Source of the DNA: an uncultured Clostridia bacterium
Lineage (GTDB): Bacteria > Bacillota > Clostridia > Christensenellales > Borkfalkiaceae
Length of the DNA: 64,000 nt
Direction: 5' to 3'
Assembly: GCA_947175325.1 (NCBI GenBank)
Contig: CAMWME010000002.1
Coordinates: forward strand, 62,001-126,000
In this document: positions 9,806-19,173 of the stretch, piece by piece
Layout of the letters: every line of letters starts with the position of its first letter
Position numbering within the stretch: position 1 is the stretch's first letter
Notes under the pieces: generated by a model
Seen by the model: only the letters and a program-made list of their open reading frames with translations
What the model was told of the DNA's origin: nothing
The model's database searches: none
Made by a program: the position numbers and the translations under genes

Positions 9806-11218
9806 TTAAAAACCGAAAAATTCCGCTGCGTTGTTATAGCAAACGTCCTCAACGATTTTGCCGAGGCGGGGAAGCTCTTCCGCGGGGTATTGCCCGCTTT
9901 CAACCAAACGACCGAGCATTTGGCAGAGTATTCTTCTGTAATACTCGTGGCGGGGATATGCAAGGAACGAACGGCTGTCCGTAAGCATACCGACGGACTG
10001 AGCAACCAAGCCCACTTGCATAAGCGTTTCAAGGTTTTGGCGCATACCGTCTTGCTGGTCTAAGAACCACCAAGCCGTGCCGACTTGTACTCTACCCTTT
10101 ACGCCTTCCTTTTGGAAGCAGCCCGCAAGCACCGTCAAAGCGTAATTGTCGCGGGGGTTGAGGCAGTACAGAATGGTCTTGGGCATATTGCCGTCTTTAT
10201 CCAGCTCGCCCATAAGCGCGGACAGCTTTTCCATATATACCGCGTCCTCGATAGCGTCGTAGCCCGTGTCGGGTCCGATTTTTTCAAGCATCGACTTGGA
10301 GTTGTTGCGGAGTGCGCCGATGTGGTACTGCTGAACCCAGCCGTACTTTGCGTATTCCTTGCCGAGGAACACGAGGATATAGCCCTTGTACTTGTCTTGC
10401 TCCTCTTCGGAAATTTTTCCGCCCTTCATACCCTTCAAGAAAATCTTGTTGGCTTCCGCGTAGGTTGCGGGTGCGTAGTGAACTACGTCCAAAGCGTGGT
10501 CGGAAAGTTTAGAACCCATTTCGTCAAAGAATTTTATTCTTTGGGCAAGCGCGTCGCACAAGTCTTGCAAGGATTTGATGGGTTTGCCGACTACGCCCGC
10601 AAGCTGATTTACCCAGCTTGCGAACCAAGAAAGTTCAACGTTGATTGCCTTGTCGGGACGGAACGCGGGGCGAACCTTTACCTTTAAAGTTTCGTCGGCG
10701 TTCATTTTTTTGTGCCACTCCAAGCTGTCAACGGGGTCGTCCGTGGTGCAGACGGTTTTTACGTTGAACTTGTACATCATTTCACGCGCGGTCAATTTCT
10801 CCAAAACCTTGTTGGCTTTGTCCCAAATAACCTTTGCGTTCTCTTCGTTGATAATTTCGTCAATGCCGAAGTACCTTCTCATTTCAAGGTGCGACCAGTG
10901 GTACAACGGGTTGCCCACGAAGTAAGGCATACTCTCGACGAACTGCATATATTTTTTGTAGTCGTCGTCGGGGCCCGAAATGCTGTCCTCTGCATATCCC
11001 CTTGCACGGAGTGCGCGCCACTTGTAGTGGTCGCCGTATCTGTCGCCCGCACCGAGCCAAACCTCGGCAAGGTTGCGGAATTTTTTATCTTCGTAAATTT
11101 CCTTGGGCTGCAAGTGGCAGTGATAGTCTATAATAGGCATCTTCTCGGCGTGCTCGTGATAGAGCGTCTTCGCCGTTTCGGTATCGAGAAGAAAGTCCTT
11201 ATCCATGAATTTTTGCAT
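9806..11218 (-). CDS. uxaC: Glucuronate isomerase
   Basis: MPIIDYHCHLQPKEIYEDK, VCTTDDPVDSLEWHKKM, GTAWWFLDQQDGMRQ; neighbouring uxaA/uxaB. Confidence 0.95.
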   Translation of the reverse strand: MQKFMDKDFLLDTETAKTLYHEHAEKMPIIDYHCHLQPKEIYEDKKFRNLAEVWLGAGDRYGDHYKWRALRARGYAEDSISGPDDDYKKYMQFVESMPYFVGNPLYHWSHLEMRRYFGIDEIINEENAKVIWDKANKVLEKLTAREMMYKFNVKTVCTTDDPVDSLEWHKKMNADETLKVKVRPAFRPDKAINVELSWFASWVNQLAGVVGKPIKSLQDLCDALAQRIKFFDEMGSKLSDHALDVVHYAPATYAEANKIFLKGMKGGKISEEEQDKYKGYILVFLGKEYAKYGWVQQYHIGALRNNSKSMLEKIGPDTGYDAIEDAVYMEKLSALMGELDKDGNMPKTILYCLNPRDNYALTVLAGCFQKEGVKGRVQVGTAWWFLDQQDGMRQNLETLMQVGLVAQSVGMLTDSRSFLAYPRHEYYRRILCQMLGRLVESGQYPAEELPRLGKIVEDVCYNNAAEFFGF

Positions 11219-12690
11219 TATAAAGTAACTCCCGTTTTAAAGATTGCAATTTCTTTGGTTTCGTTAATCTCGTTCTTGGCAAGCTTGCCGTTTGCCGTGT
11301 CGACGATTAAGTCGATTAATTTTTCAAGCTGGGTTTCAAAATCGCTGTCCAAAACCGCGCCCGCGTTGAAGTCAATCCAGTTGGATTTATTCTTCGCAAG
11401 CTCGTTGTTGGTGGCGATTTTTAAGGTAGGCACAAACCCGCCGAAGGGCGTGCCTCTGCCCGTCGTAAACAGCACGAGGTGGCAGCCCGCCGCCGCAATG
11501 TTGGTTACGGCGCACATATCGTTGCCGGGGCCGTTCAAAAGGTTCAAGCCCTTGTGGGTTACGAAGCCGTCGTCAAACACTACGTCCTCGACGGGGCCCG
11601 CGCCCGATTTTTGGGTGCAGCCCAAAGACTTATCCTCAAGCGTGGTTATGCCGCCCGCCTTATTGCCGGGTGAAGGGTTTTCGTAAACGGTCTGCCCGTT
11701 GCGGCGGAAGTAATCCTTGAAGTCGTTGATAAGCTTAACGACCTTTTTAAAAGTAGCCTCGTCCTTTGCGCGGTTCATAAGTAGCTGTTCCGCGCCGAAC
11801 ATTTCGGGAACTTCGGATAAAACGGTCGTGCCGCCCGCCGCCACGATATAGTCCGAAAACAAACCTACGAGCGGGTTTGCGGTTATGCCCGAAAGCCCGT
11901 CCGAGCCGCCGCATTTAAGCCCGACTTTGAGGCAAGAGATATCCCTCTCTTCCCTCTTATCCTTTTTAACCACTTCGGAAATTTCCTTCAAAAGCTTTAC
12001 GCCCGCCCCGATTTCGTCCTCGACCTCTTGGCAGATTAAAAACTTGATACGGCTCTCGTCAACCTTGCCCAAGCCCTCTTTGAAGGCAGACATTTGGTTG
12101 TTTTCACAGCCGAGGCCCAAAACGAGCACACCGCCCGCGTTGGGGTGCTTTACGATTTTTTGTAAAATGAGTTTGGTCCTCTCGTGGTCGTCGCCGAGCT
12201 GAGAGCAACCGTAGGGGTGCGTGTAGGTGAACACGCCGTCGTAGCCCTTTACGCCGTACTTCGCCTTGAACTGCTCAACGATAAGCTTTGCTTGACCGTT
12301 GACGCAGCCGACGATGGGAATAACCCAAATTTCGTTCCTTATGCCGACGTCGCCGTTAGCGCGCGCATAAACCTTTATCTTACGCCCCTTGACGGGTTTG
12401 ATATCGGTGGGAACCTTGTTGTAGGTGTATTCCAAATTTTCCGAAAGGTTGGTATGCACGTTGTGCGTATGAACGTGCGCGCCTTTTTGAATATCCGCCG
12501 TAGCGCATGCGATAGGGTTGCCGTACTTAATAATATTTTCACCCTTTTTAATTTCACGCAAGGTGAACTTGTGCCCTTTGGTGATGTCCTCGGCAAGTGT
12601 TACCCCCTCGTGAACTTCACCATTCTTTAAATCGGTAAGGGCAACCGCAACGTTATCCAGCGGGTTTATTATTATAGTTTTTTTAGACAT
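11218..12690 (-). CDS. uxaA: Altronate dehydratase
   Basis: YTHPYGCSQLGDDHERT, LGLGCENNQ, LKCGGSDGLSGITANPLVG, GRGTPFG; start chosen at MSKKTIIINP. Confidence 0.94.
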   Translation of the reverse strand: MSKKTIIINPLDNVAVALTDLKNGEVHEGVTLAEDITKGHKFTLREIKKGENIIKYGNPIACATADIQKGAHVHTHNVHTNLSENLEYTYNKVPTDIKPVKGRKIKVYARANGDVGIRNEIWVIPIVGCVNGQAKLIVEQFKAKYGVKGYDGVFTYTHPYGCSQLGDDHERTKLILQKIVKHPNAGGVLVLGLGCENNQMSAFKEGLGKVDESRIKFLICQEVEDEIGAGVKLLKEISEVVKKDKREERDISCLKVGLKCGGSDGLSGITANPLVGLFSDYIVAAGGTTVLSEVPEMFGAEQLLMNRAKDEATFKKVVKLINDFKDYFRRNGQTVYENPSPGNKAGGITTLEDKSLGCTQKSGAGPVEDVVFDDGFVTHKGLNLLNGPGNDMCAVTNIAAAGCHLVLFTTGRGTPFGGFVPTLKIATNNELAKNKSNWIDFNAGAVLDSDFETQLEKLIDLIVDTANGKLAKNEINETKEIAIFKTGVTL

Positions 12691-12714
12691 ATAAACCTCT
12701 AATTTATAAGCTGT

Positions 12715-12839
12715 CAAAAACACAGAGAAGCGAGCAAGACAAGGAAAGTGCGGATTTGCCGACGGGAGTTTACTTATGCGTAAATGACCGAGGCAAAACG
12801 CAAACTTGACACAGTATTGCGACGCTTATATGCGTTTTA
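12715..12839. repeat. Interspersed structured repeat, copy 1
   Basis: gagaagcgagcaagacaagg...gagTTTACttatgcGTAAAtgac...agtattgcgacgcttatatgcgtttta; shares ends and central hairpin with copies at 15478 and 25951. Confidence 0.85.
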
Positions 12840-14303
12840 CTTGCACTCGCCCGTGCAGCCGCCGACGAAACAATCTACGGCAGCTCTCATACCCTTAGTA
12901 TCCATTGCCTTCAAGAAGGTTGCAACGGTTTGGGTTAAGTCGGGGTGAATACCGTTCATATCCATACCCCACGCCTCGGTCCAGCCCAAAGCGTTCTTTG
13001 CAAGGGTGAGGTAATCGCCCTTGAAATTATCCCAAAGCTCCTTCCACTTTGCAAGGTATGCGGGGTCGTCGTTGAGTTTGATTTCCTCGTCGCCCCTCTT
13101 GCCCTTGTGGAATAATACGAGCGCGGAATATGCAAACACGAGGTGTTTGGGAAGCTCGCCTTTAATTTTAACGTAGTCCAAAAGCGTGGGCAAAAGCCTC
13201 GTTTTGAACTTCGTCGTAGAGTTGAGCGCGATAGACATTAACTCGTGACGAATGAACGGGTTTTGGTATCTTTCGATAACGCTGTTTGCAAACGCCGTCA
13301 TTTGGTCCGCGGGAAGGTCGATGGTCGGGTTGACTTCGTCAAACACGAAGTCGCGCACGAACTGCCCTATCGTGGGGTCGTTCACCGCCTCGCCGACGGT
13401 GTCGATTCCGGCAAGATATGCAATAGGCACCATTGCCGTGTGCGAGCCGTTGAGAATTTTAACCTTTCTCTGCTTATAGGGCTTTATATCGTCCGCGAAA
13501 ATTACGTTTAAGCCCGTGCTGTCCGCGGGGAATACTTCTTGTATTTTCGGCTCCTTCTTCAAAACCCAAAGGTGGAAAATTTCACCCTTTACTACATTGT
13601 TGTCGATGTAGCCCGTTTCCTTTTGGATATCCTCGATTTCGTTGCGGGGATAGCCGGGCACGATACGGTCAACGAGGGTCGAAGTGAAGTGGTTTGCCGT
13701 CTTTATCCACTCGATAAACTTTTTATCCATCTTGTTGATAGTTGCAAGCTCTACGAGGCAACGGTACAATTCGTCGCCGTTGTTGTCGATAAGCTCGCAA
13801 GGGATAATGCAAAGTCCCTTGTCCTTCGCGCCCTTGAATTTATCGTAACGCCTTTTAAGTAAAGCCAAAAGCTTGCCGGGGTAGGACTTGGGGCAAACCG
13901 AGAAATCGGTGTCCGTGGGGTCGACCGCAATGCCCGCTTCCGTGGTGTTTGAAATTATAACTTCCAAATCCTCGCTTTCGCCGTACTTTAAAAACTTTTC
14001 GTAATCGGTGAAAGGATTGAGGCAGTCGCCAACCACGTTTATAACTTGGCTGTTCTTTATCTTTTTACCGCCGTCGATACCCTCTAACCTTAAAGTGTAA
14101 AGTCCGTCTTGCTCGCCGAGTTCCTTCACTCTGCCGAAGGGCATGGGCTGAACGAGAACGACGTCCGCCTCTATTGCCTTCTTGTCGTTCAAGTCTTGTA
14201 TAATCCATTCAACGAAAGCCCTTAAAAAGTTACCCTCGCCGAACTGCATAATCTTTATCTTTCTTTCGGGTTTATTAAACAGTTTTTTACTGATTAATTC
14301 CAT
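12837..14303 (-). CDS. uxaB: Tagaturonate reductase (altronate oxidoreductase)
   Basis: IMQFGEGNFLRAFVEWIIQDLND, VKILNGSHTAMVPIAYLAG; mannitol dehydrogenase superfamily next to uxaA/uxaC. Confidence 0.93.
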   Translation of the reverse strand: MELISKKLFNKPERKIKIMQFGEGNFLRAFVEWIIQDLNDKKAIEADVVLVQPMPFGRVKELGEQDGLYTLRLEGIDGGKKIKNSQVINVVGDCLNPFTDYEKFLKYGESEDLEVIISNTTEAGIAVDPTDTDFSVCPKSYPGKLLALLKRRYDKFKGAKDKGLCIIPCELIDNNGDELYRCLVELATINKMDKKFIEWIKTANHFTSTLVDRIVPGYPRNEIEDIQKETGYIDNNVVKGEIFHLWVLKKEPKIQEVFPADSTGLNVIFADDIKPYKQRKVKILNGSHTAMVPIAYLAGIDTVGEAVNDPTIGQFVRDFVFDEVNPTIDLPADQMTAFANSVIERYQNPFIRHELMSIALNSTTKFKTRLLPTLLDYVKIKGELPKHLVFAYSALVLFHKGKRGDEEIKLNDDPAYLAKWKELWDNFKGDYLTLAKNALGWTEAWGMDMNGIHPDLTQTVATFLKAMDTKGMRAAVDCFVGGCTGECK

Positions 14304-14318
14304 AGTAAGCCTCCTTAA

Positions 14319-15428
14319 TTAGTGCCTCTTCAAATCACTCTCTACTGCAAGCTCCGTTTCACAGTCAAACACATATGCTGCGGAGTAGGGCACGAAGAAT
14401 TTGAAGTGTGCACCCATCTCGGGCGTGTGGTGAGGGTTGACTTTTAAAATAACGTTCACGTTGCCTACGTTTGCGTACACGTTGGTCATATCGCCCAAAA
14501 GCTCGGTAAGGTCAACGACGGAGTCAAGCTCGTAGCCGCCCTCTTTGCCCTTTGCGGGGGTCTGAACCTTGATAGCTTCGGGTCTGAACGCGAACACGAC
14601 CTCTTTGCCTTCAAGCGCCTTTACGTCCTTTACGACGGGGGTTAAGTCAAGCTCCAACTCGCCCGCCTTAATTTTGCCGCCCGAAACTACGGACTTAATA
14701 AAGTTCATAGGAGGCTCGCCGATGAACCCTGCAACGAAAAGGTTGCGGGGGTGGAAATACAGCTCGTACGGCGTGCCTATCTGCTGAACGTAGCCGCCCG
14801 ACTTCATAACGACTATTCTGTCGGACATGGTCATTGCCTCGGTCTGGTCGTGGGTAACGTAGATAGTCGTTGCGCCGACGGAGCGGTGAATCTGCTTAAT
14901 TTCCGAACGCATCGTAACGCGCTGTTTTGCGTCGAGGTTTGAAAGCGGTTCGTCCATAAGGAAGATATTAACCTTTCTTATGAGCGCACGACCTACAGCG
15001 ACACGCTGACACTGACCGCCCGATAAGTTACGGGGGAATCTTTCAAGATACTCCGTAAGTCCGAGGATTTTTGCGGTCTGCTTAACCTTTTCGTCGATGA
15101 CGTCTGCGTCGATGCCTTCAAGCGTCAAGCCGAAGCCCAAGTTTTCGTACACGGTCAAATGAGGGTAAAGCGCGTAGGACTGGAATACCATCGCAATTCC
15201 CCTCTCCCTTGACGACATTTGGTTTGCAAGCTCGCCGTCGATATAGAACTCGCCCGAGGTGATTTCTTCAAGGCCGGCAATCATACGAAGGGTCGTCGAC
15301 TTACCGCAGCCCGAGTCGCCTACGAGGCAGATAAATTCGCCGTCTTTGATTTCCATATTGAAGTCGTGCACGGCGTGGTATCCGTTAGGATAAACTTTGT
15401 TTACGTCTTTAAATAAAAGATGTGCCAT
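14319..15428 (-). CDS. Carbohydrate ABC transporter ATP-binding protein (UgpC/MsmK-like)
   Basis: [49 protein letters not shown]-terminal TOBE-like region. Confidence 0.92.
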   Translation of the reverse strand: MAHLLFKDVNKVYPNGYHAVHDFNMEIKDGEFICLVGDSGCGKSTTLRMIAGLEEITSGEFYIDGELANQMSSRERGIAMVFQSYALYPHLTVYENLGFGLTLEGIDADVIDEKVKQTAKILGLTEYLERFPRNLSGGQCQRVAVGRALIRKVNIFLMDEPLSNLDAKQRVTMRSEIKQIHRSVGATTIYVTHDQTEAMTMSDRIVVMKSGGYVQQIGTPYELYFHPRNLFVAGFIGEPPMNFIKSVVSGGKIKAGELELDLTPVVKDVKALEGKEVVFAFRPEAIKVQTPAKGKEGGYELDSVVDLTELLGDMTNVYANVGNVNVILKVNPHHTPEMGAHFKFFVPYSAAYVFDCETELAVESDLKRH

Positions 15429-15477
15429 TTTATTTTTCCCCTAAATTATAATTTCATATTTAATAGTATTCAAGATT

Positions 15478-15582
15478 TAAAAGAAACAAGCAAGACAAGG
15501 AGCGCGAGGAAAACCCGAAGGAGCTTACTAAGGCGTAAGTGACTGAGGGTTGCCGCAGCGCGACGCCGTATTGCGCCGTTTA
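15478..15582. repeat. Interspersed structured repeat, copy 2
   Basis: acaagcaagacaaggagcgcgaggaaaacccgaaggagCTTACtaaggcGTAAGtgactgagggttgccgcagcgcgac...; aligns with copy 3 almost throughout the core. Confidence 0.85.
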
Positions 15583-16449
15583 TTTTAAATCGGAAGTTGC
15601 GATGTTGTCCATATCGTCATAGGCCTGGTTCTCACCGCACATACCCCAAATAAAGGTGTAGTTGTGCGTGCCTACGCCGCTGTGAATCGACCAGCTGGGC
15701 GAGATAACCGCTTGCTCGTTGTGCATAATGATGTGGCGGGTTTCGTCGGGCTTGCCCATTAAATGAATAACAGCTTGGTCGGAAGGAACTTCGAAGTACA
15801 TATATACTTCCATTCTTCTTTCGTGGGTGTGGCTGGGAAGAGTGTTCCAAGCACTGCCCTCCGCAAGCTCGGTCATGCCCATTGCAAGCTGACAGCTTTC
15901 GCAAACGTCGCCGATAATGAACTGGTTGATGGTGCGCTTGTTAATTCCTTCAAGCGTGCCGAGGTGGCGCTGTACGCAGTACTTTACGCCCTCGGGTGCG
16001 GGAACTCCCTCTACGGGTTTAACGATTTTAACCGTGGGATAGGTCTTGTGCGCGGGGCTGGAATTTATATAGAACTTGGCGGGCTCTTTGTCGTTCTTCG
16101 ACGAGAACTCGACTTGCTTCGTGCCCATTCCGATATAGATTCCCTCTTTAAAGCCTATATCGTACTTTTTGCCGTCCAGCGTGATAACGCCCGCGCCGCC
16201 GATATTGATAACGCCCATTTCGCGGCGCTCTAAGAAGTAGTTGGTTGCAAGCTCCTTAAAGGTACCGAGGGACAAAGTCTTTTTAACGGGCATTGCGCCG
16301 CCCGCGATAATTCTGTCTTGGTGCGAATAGGTAAGAAGAATATCGTCAGCCTCGAAAAGCTTTTCGATTAAATATTTTTCCCGAAGCTCCGCAGTGTCAT
16401 ACTTTTTGGAATCGTCGGGGTGATTTGCATAGCGAATGTCAAATTTCAT
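15580..16449 (-). CDS. kduI: 5-keto-4-deoxyuronate isomerase
   Basis: MKFDIRYANHPDDSKKYDTAELREKYLIEKLF, LPSHTHERRMEVYMYFEVP. Confidence 0.95.
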   Translation of the reverse strand: MKFDIRYANHPDDSKKYDTAELREKYLIEKLFEADDILLTYSHQDRIIAGGAMPVKKTLSLGTFKELATNYFLERREMGVINIGGAGVITLDGKKYDIGFKEGIYIGMGTKQVEFSSKNDKEPAKFYINSSPAHKTYPTVKIVKPVEGVPAPEGVKYCVQRHLGTLEGINKRTINQFIIGDVCESCQLAMGMTELAEGSAWNTLPSHTHERRMEVYMYFEVPSDQAVIHLMGKPDETRHIIMHNEQAVISPSWSIHSGVGTHNYTFIWGMCGENQAYDDMDNIATSDLK

Positions 16450-16451
16450 AA

Positions 16452-17288
16452 CTAAACTTCACTCCATTTCTTATTTATAAATTGTATACAAGGGACGATG
16501 TCTTCCCCCGTGGTGCCCTCCAAAACGAGGTAGGCGTTTTTATCGTACGCCTTGATTTTGGAAAGGATTTTATCGAAGTCAAACATACCTTTGCCGGGGG
16601 CAACTTGTTTTAGCTTGCCGACCTCGAACACGCAGTCCTTTATGTGGAAAACTACAATATTTTTAAAGGTCTTTAAACCCTCGTCCAAAATTTCGAGATA
16701 GCTATTATAGTTGGACGCGTCAAGGTAGTTGTAGATATCGAAGATAACTTTGATATTGTCGGCGTTTATTTCGTCTATCGCGCGCTTTAAGGTTGCAACG
16801 TTCCAGCAAACGTGCCCCGCCGCGCCCTCCATTCCGACGAACGCGCCGACTTCCTTTGCGTAAGCGGCAAGTTCTTTAAAGGTTGAAATTACCGTTTGCA
16901 AAGCTTCCTCGGTGCGGTTAAGTGGATTGTACGTCCACTTGTCGTCGTTGAACGAGCCCGTTTCCGAGCCGACTATATTACAGCCCAAGTTCTTAGAATA
17001 CTTTAAATAGTCCTTGAAAACCGCTTTGCAGTTTGCGACCTTTTCTTTGTTGGAATGTACGGGGTTGAAGTACGCGCCTATAAGCGGAACGGAAATTCCC
17101 GCGGTTTTAAGCGCGTTGCCTATTGCCGCGGAGTTAGTTTCGTTCAAAGCGTCGGGGGCGTATTTTATTTCGTCCATAAACTTGTACGCAACCAGCTGCA
17201 CCGCGGATATGCCGCAAGCGTTCGCCTTATCTATTGCGTTCTCAAGCCCCCTTACGCCGAGGTCGTGTGTTCTAAACGCGATTTGCAT
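16452..17288 (-). CDS. Sugar phosphate isomerase/epimerase (xylose isomerase-like TIM barrel)
   Basis: Sequence pattern GMEGAAGHVCWNV, VIFDIYNYLD, VVFHIKDC, LVLEGTTGE. Confidence 0.82.
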   Translation of the reverse strand: MQIAFRTHDLGVRGLENAIDKANACGISAVQLVAYKFMDEIKYAPDALNETNSAAIGNALKTAGISVPLIGAYFNPVHSNKEKVANCKAVFKDYLKYSKNLGCNIVGSETGSFNDDKWTYNPLNRTEEALQTVISTFKELAAYAKEVGAFVGMEGAAGHVCWNVATLKRAIDEINADNIKVIFDIYNYLDASNYNSYLEILDEGLKTFKNIVVFHIKDCVFEVGKLKQVAPGKGMFDFDKILSKIKAYDKNAYLVLEGTTGEDIVPCIQFINKKWSEV

Positions 17289-18319
17289 TATCTCTGAACT
17301 CTGCCGCTGCCGTCGCCGCCCGCGAGAGCCTCTACCTCTTTACGGGATACGAGGTTGAAGTCGCCGGGGATGGTGTGCTTTAATGCGGAAGCCGCAACGC
17401 CGAATTCGAGAGCGGACTTGAAGTCTTTACCGTCAAGGAAGCCGGTGATAACGCCGCCCGCAAAGCTGTCGCCGCCGCCTACGCGGTCAACGATGGGATG
17501 CAAGGAATAAGTTTTGGAATGATAGAATTCCTTGGTTTCAGCGCAGTAAATGCAAGCCGACCAGCCGTTATCGGACGCCGAGTGGCTTACGCGAAGGGAA
17601 GAAATTGCGTACTTGAAGCCGAGGTCTTTGCACATTCTTTCGAAGATGTCTTGATAGCCCGCAAGCTCCAAATCGCCCTTGGTTACGTCGGTTTCGCCGG
17701 GCTTGTAGCCGAGAACGAGGTCAGCGTCCTCTTCGTTGCCGATGCACACGTCAACGTACTGCATAAGGTTGGTCATAACCTTTTTAGCCTTTGCGCTGTT
17801 CCATAATTTTTTACGGAAGTTCAAGTCGCAAGAAACGGTAACGCCGTGGCGTTTAGCCGCCTTTAAAGCTTCCTCGGTTAAAACTGCCGCGGTGTTGGAA
17901 ACTGCGGGTGTAATGCCCGTGAAGTGGAACCAGTCTGCGCCCTCGAAGATTGCGTCGAAGTCGAAGTCCTCGGGCTTAGCCGTGGATATGGAAGAGTGCG
18001 CTCTGTCGTAAACGACCTTGGAAGGACGAACGGAAGCACCCGTTTCAAGATAGTAGATACCAAGGCGCTCGCCGCACTTTGCAACGTGGCTTACGTCAAC
18101 GCCGTACTTTCTTAAAGAAGCAACTGCACACTCGCCGATTTCGTTATCGGGAACTGCCGTTACGAACTCAGCCTTATGTCCGTAGTTTGCACAAGATACC
18201 GCAACGTTAGCTTCGCCGCCGCCGTAGTTGATGTCAAACTCGTCAGCTTGAATAAACTTTTCGTTGTTGGGGGTGGAAAGACGAAGCATAATTTCGCCCA
18301 TGGTTACAATCTTTTTCAT
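17288..18319 (-). CDS. kdgK: 2-keto-3-deoxygluconate kinase (PfkB family)
   Basis: GEIMLRLSTPNNEKF, NYGGGEANVAVSCANYG, DRVGGGDSFAGGVITGFL. Confidence 0.9.
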   Translation of the reverse strand: MKKIVTMGEIMLRLSTPNNEKFIQADEFDINYGGGEANVAVSCANYGHKAEFVTAVPDNEIGECAVASLRKYGVDVSHVAKCGERLGIYYLETGASVRPSKVVYDRAHSSISTAKPEDFDFDAIFEGADWFHFTGITPAVSNTAAVLTEEALKAAKRHGVTVSCDLNFRKKLWNSAKAKKVMTNLMQYVDVCIGNEEDADLVLGYKPGETDVTKGDLELAGYQDIFERMCKDLGFKYAISSLRVSHSASDNGWSACIYCAETKEFYHSKTYSLHPIVDRVGGGDSFAGGVITGFLDGKDFKSALEFGVAASALKHTIPGDFNLVSRKEVEALAGGDGSGRVQR

Positions 18320-18355
18320 TTTTTATTTCTCCTTAAATTTTTAAAATTTAATTTT

Positions 18356-18985
18356 TTACTTTTTTAATACGAGGTGTACGGCAAAGCCGCCGAACTCGTG
18401 TTTGAGATACGCCACGTTCATTACGCCTTCCGCGTTGTATTTAATCGAAGTTTCGTCGACCTCGTAACCGCGAAGTCCAAGATGATACAGCGCGCACTTT
18501 ACCGAGGTGGTTGCAATGGCAATGTGCCCGTGAGTGCCTTTAAAGGGCTTTTTCATCATTTCCATATAGGTTGCGGCGAAAACCGAGCTGTTGCCCACCT
18601 TTTTGGTAAAACCGAAAGCCGTGTCGAACTCGTCCGCGACGGCTTCCGCCTCTTCGGGGTTTGCACAGTTCAAGCCGACGTGCACCATAGTAAAGCCGAG
18701 CATTTTATCGACGGACTCGCGGCAAAACTTCGTTATGCCCGCCCAGTCTTCCGATTTAATAAGTTCTTCGGGGATTATAAGCTTTTGGCAGTCAAGTCCT
18801 TTTAAATCGGGATTTAAAAGCATTTTCGGATGTTTTTCCGCTATTTCTTTTGCAACTTTCAAAGGAACGACGGCGCAGTTAAGCCCGCCGCCGATTAGTG
18901 CTTTTGCAAGTTTTTCCGCATTATTAACTTCGTTAAGTTCTATTACGGGGATTATACCTACGTTTTCAAGTTCGCAAGTTGTCAT
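18356..18985 (-). CDS. Truncated KDPG/KHG aldolase-like N-terminus fused to VOC-like domain
   Basis: IIPVIELNEVNNAEKLAKALIGGGLN start resembles KDPG aldolase; C-terminal MLGFTMVHVGLNCANPEEA...FGGFAVHLVLKK resembles the VOC-like tail of clostridial KDPG aldolases; the central barrel is absent (209 aa). Confidence 0.75.
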   Translation of the reverse strand: MTTCELENVGIIPVIELNEVNNAEKLAKALIGGGLNCAVVPLKVAKEIAEKHPKMLLNPDLKGLDCQKLIIPEELIKSEDWAGITKFCRESVDKMLGFTMVHVGLNCANPEEAEAVADEFDTAFGFTKKVGNSSVFAATYMEMMKKPFKGTHGHIAIATTSVKCALYHLGLRGYEVDETSIKYNAEGVMNVAYLKHEFGGFAVHLVLKK

Positions 18986-19040
18986 TACTTCACCTCATTA
19001 TACAGATTAATTATATCACTATGCTTTTTTAATTCTATAC

Positions 19041-19074
19041 ACAAAACGGATATGTTTATGTACAAAACGGATAT
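19041..19074 (-). promoter_or_regulatory. Tandem operator: two ATATCCGTTTTGT direct repeats 21 bp apart, upstream of the uronate operon
   Basis: acaaaacggatat at 19041 and again at 19062 (plus strand); minus-strand TATAAT follows toward the start at 18985. Confidence 0.6.
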
Positions 19075-19141
19075 TTGAAACTATTGAAAATTTACCCGAA
19101 ACGGCGGCTTTTATAGTAATTTTCTTTTGTTTTTAAACAAA

Positions 19142-19164
19142 TAGCCCGCCATGTCGGCGGGCTA
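19142..19164 (-). terminator. Hairpin terminator downstream of SMI1/KNR4-like gene
   Basis: tagcccgcc atgtc ggcgggcta just past the stop codon at 19174. Confidence 0.55.
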
Positions 19165-19173
19165 AACTTTTAA

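Noticed and set aside
10712-11686. 324 aa plus-strand ORF across uxaC/uxaA
   Set aside because: Antisense to two confidently recognised enzymes and spans their junction; a shadow ORF.
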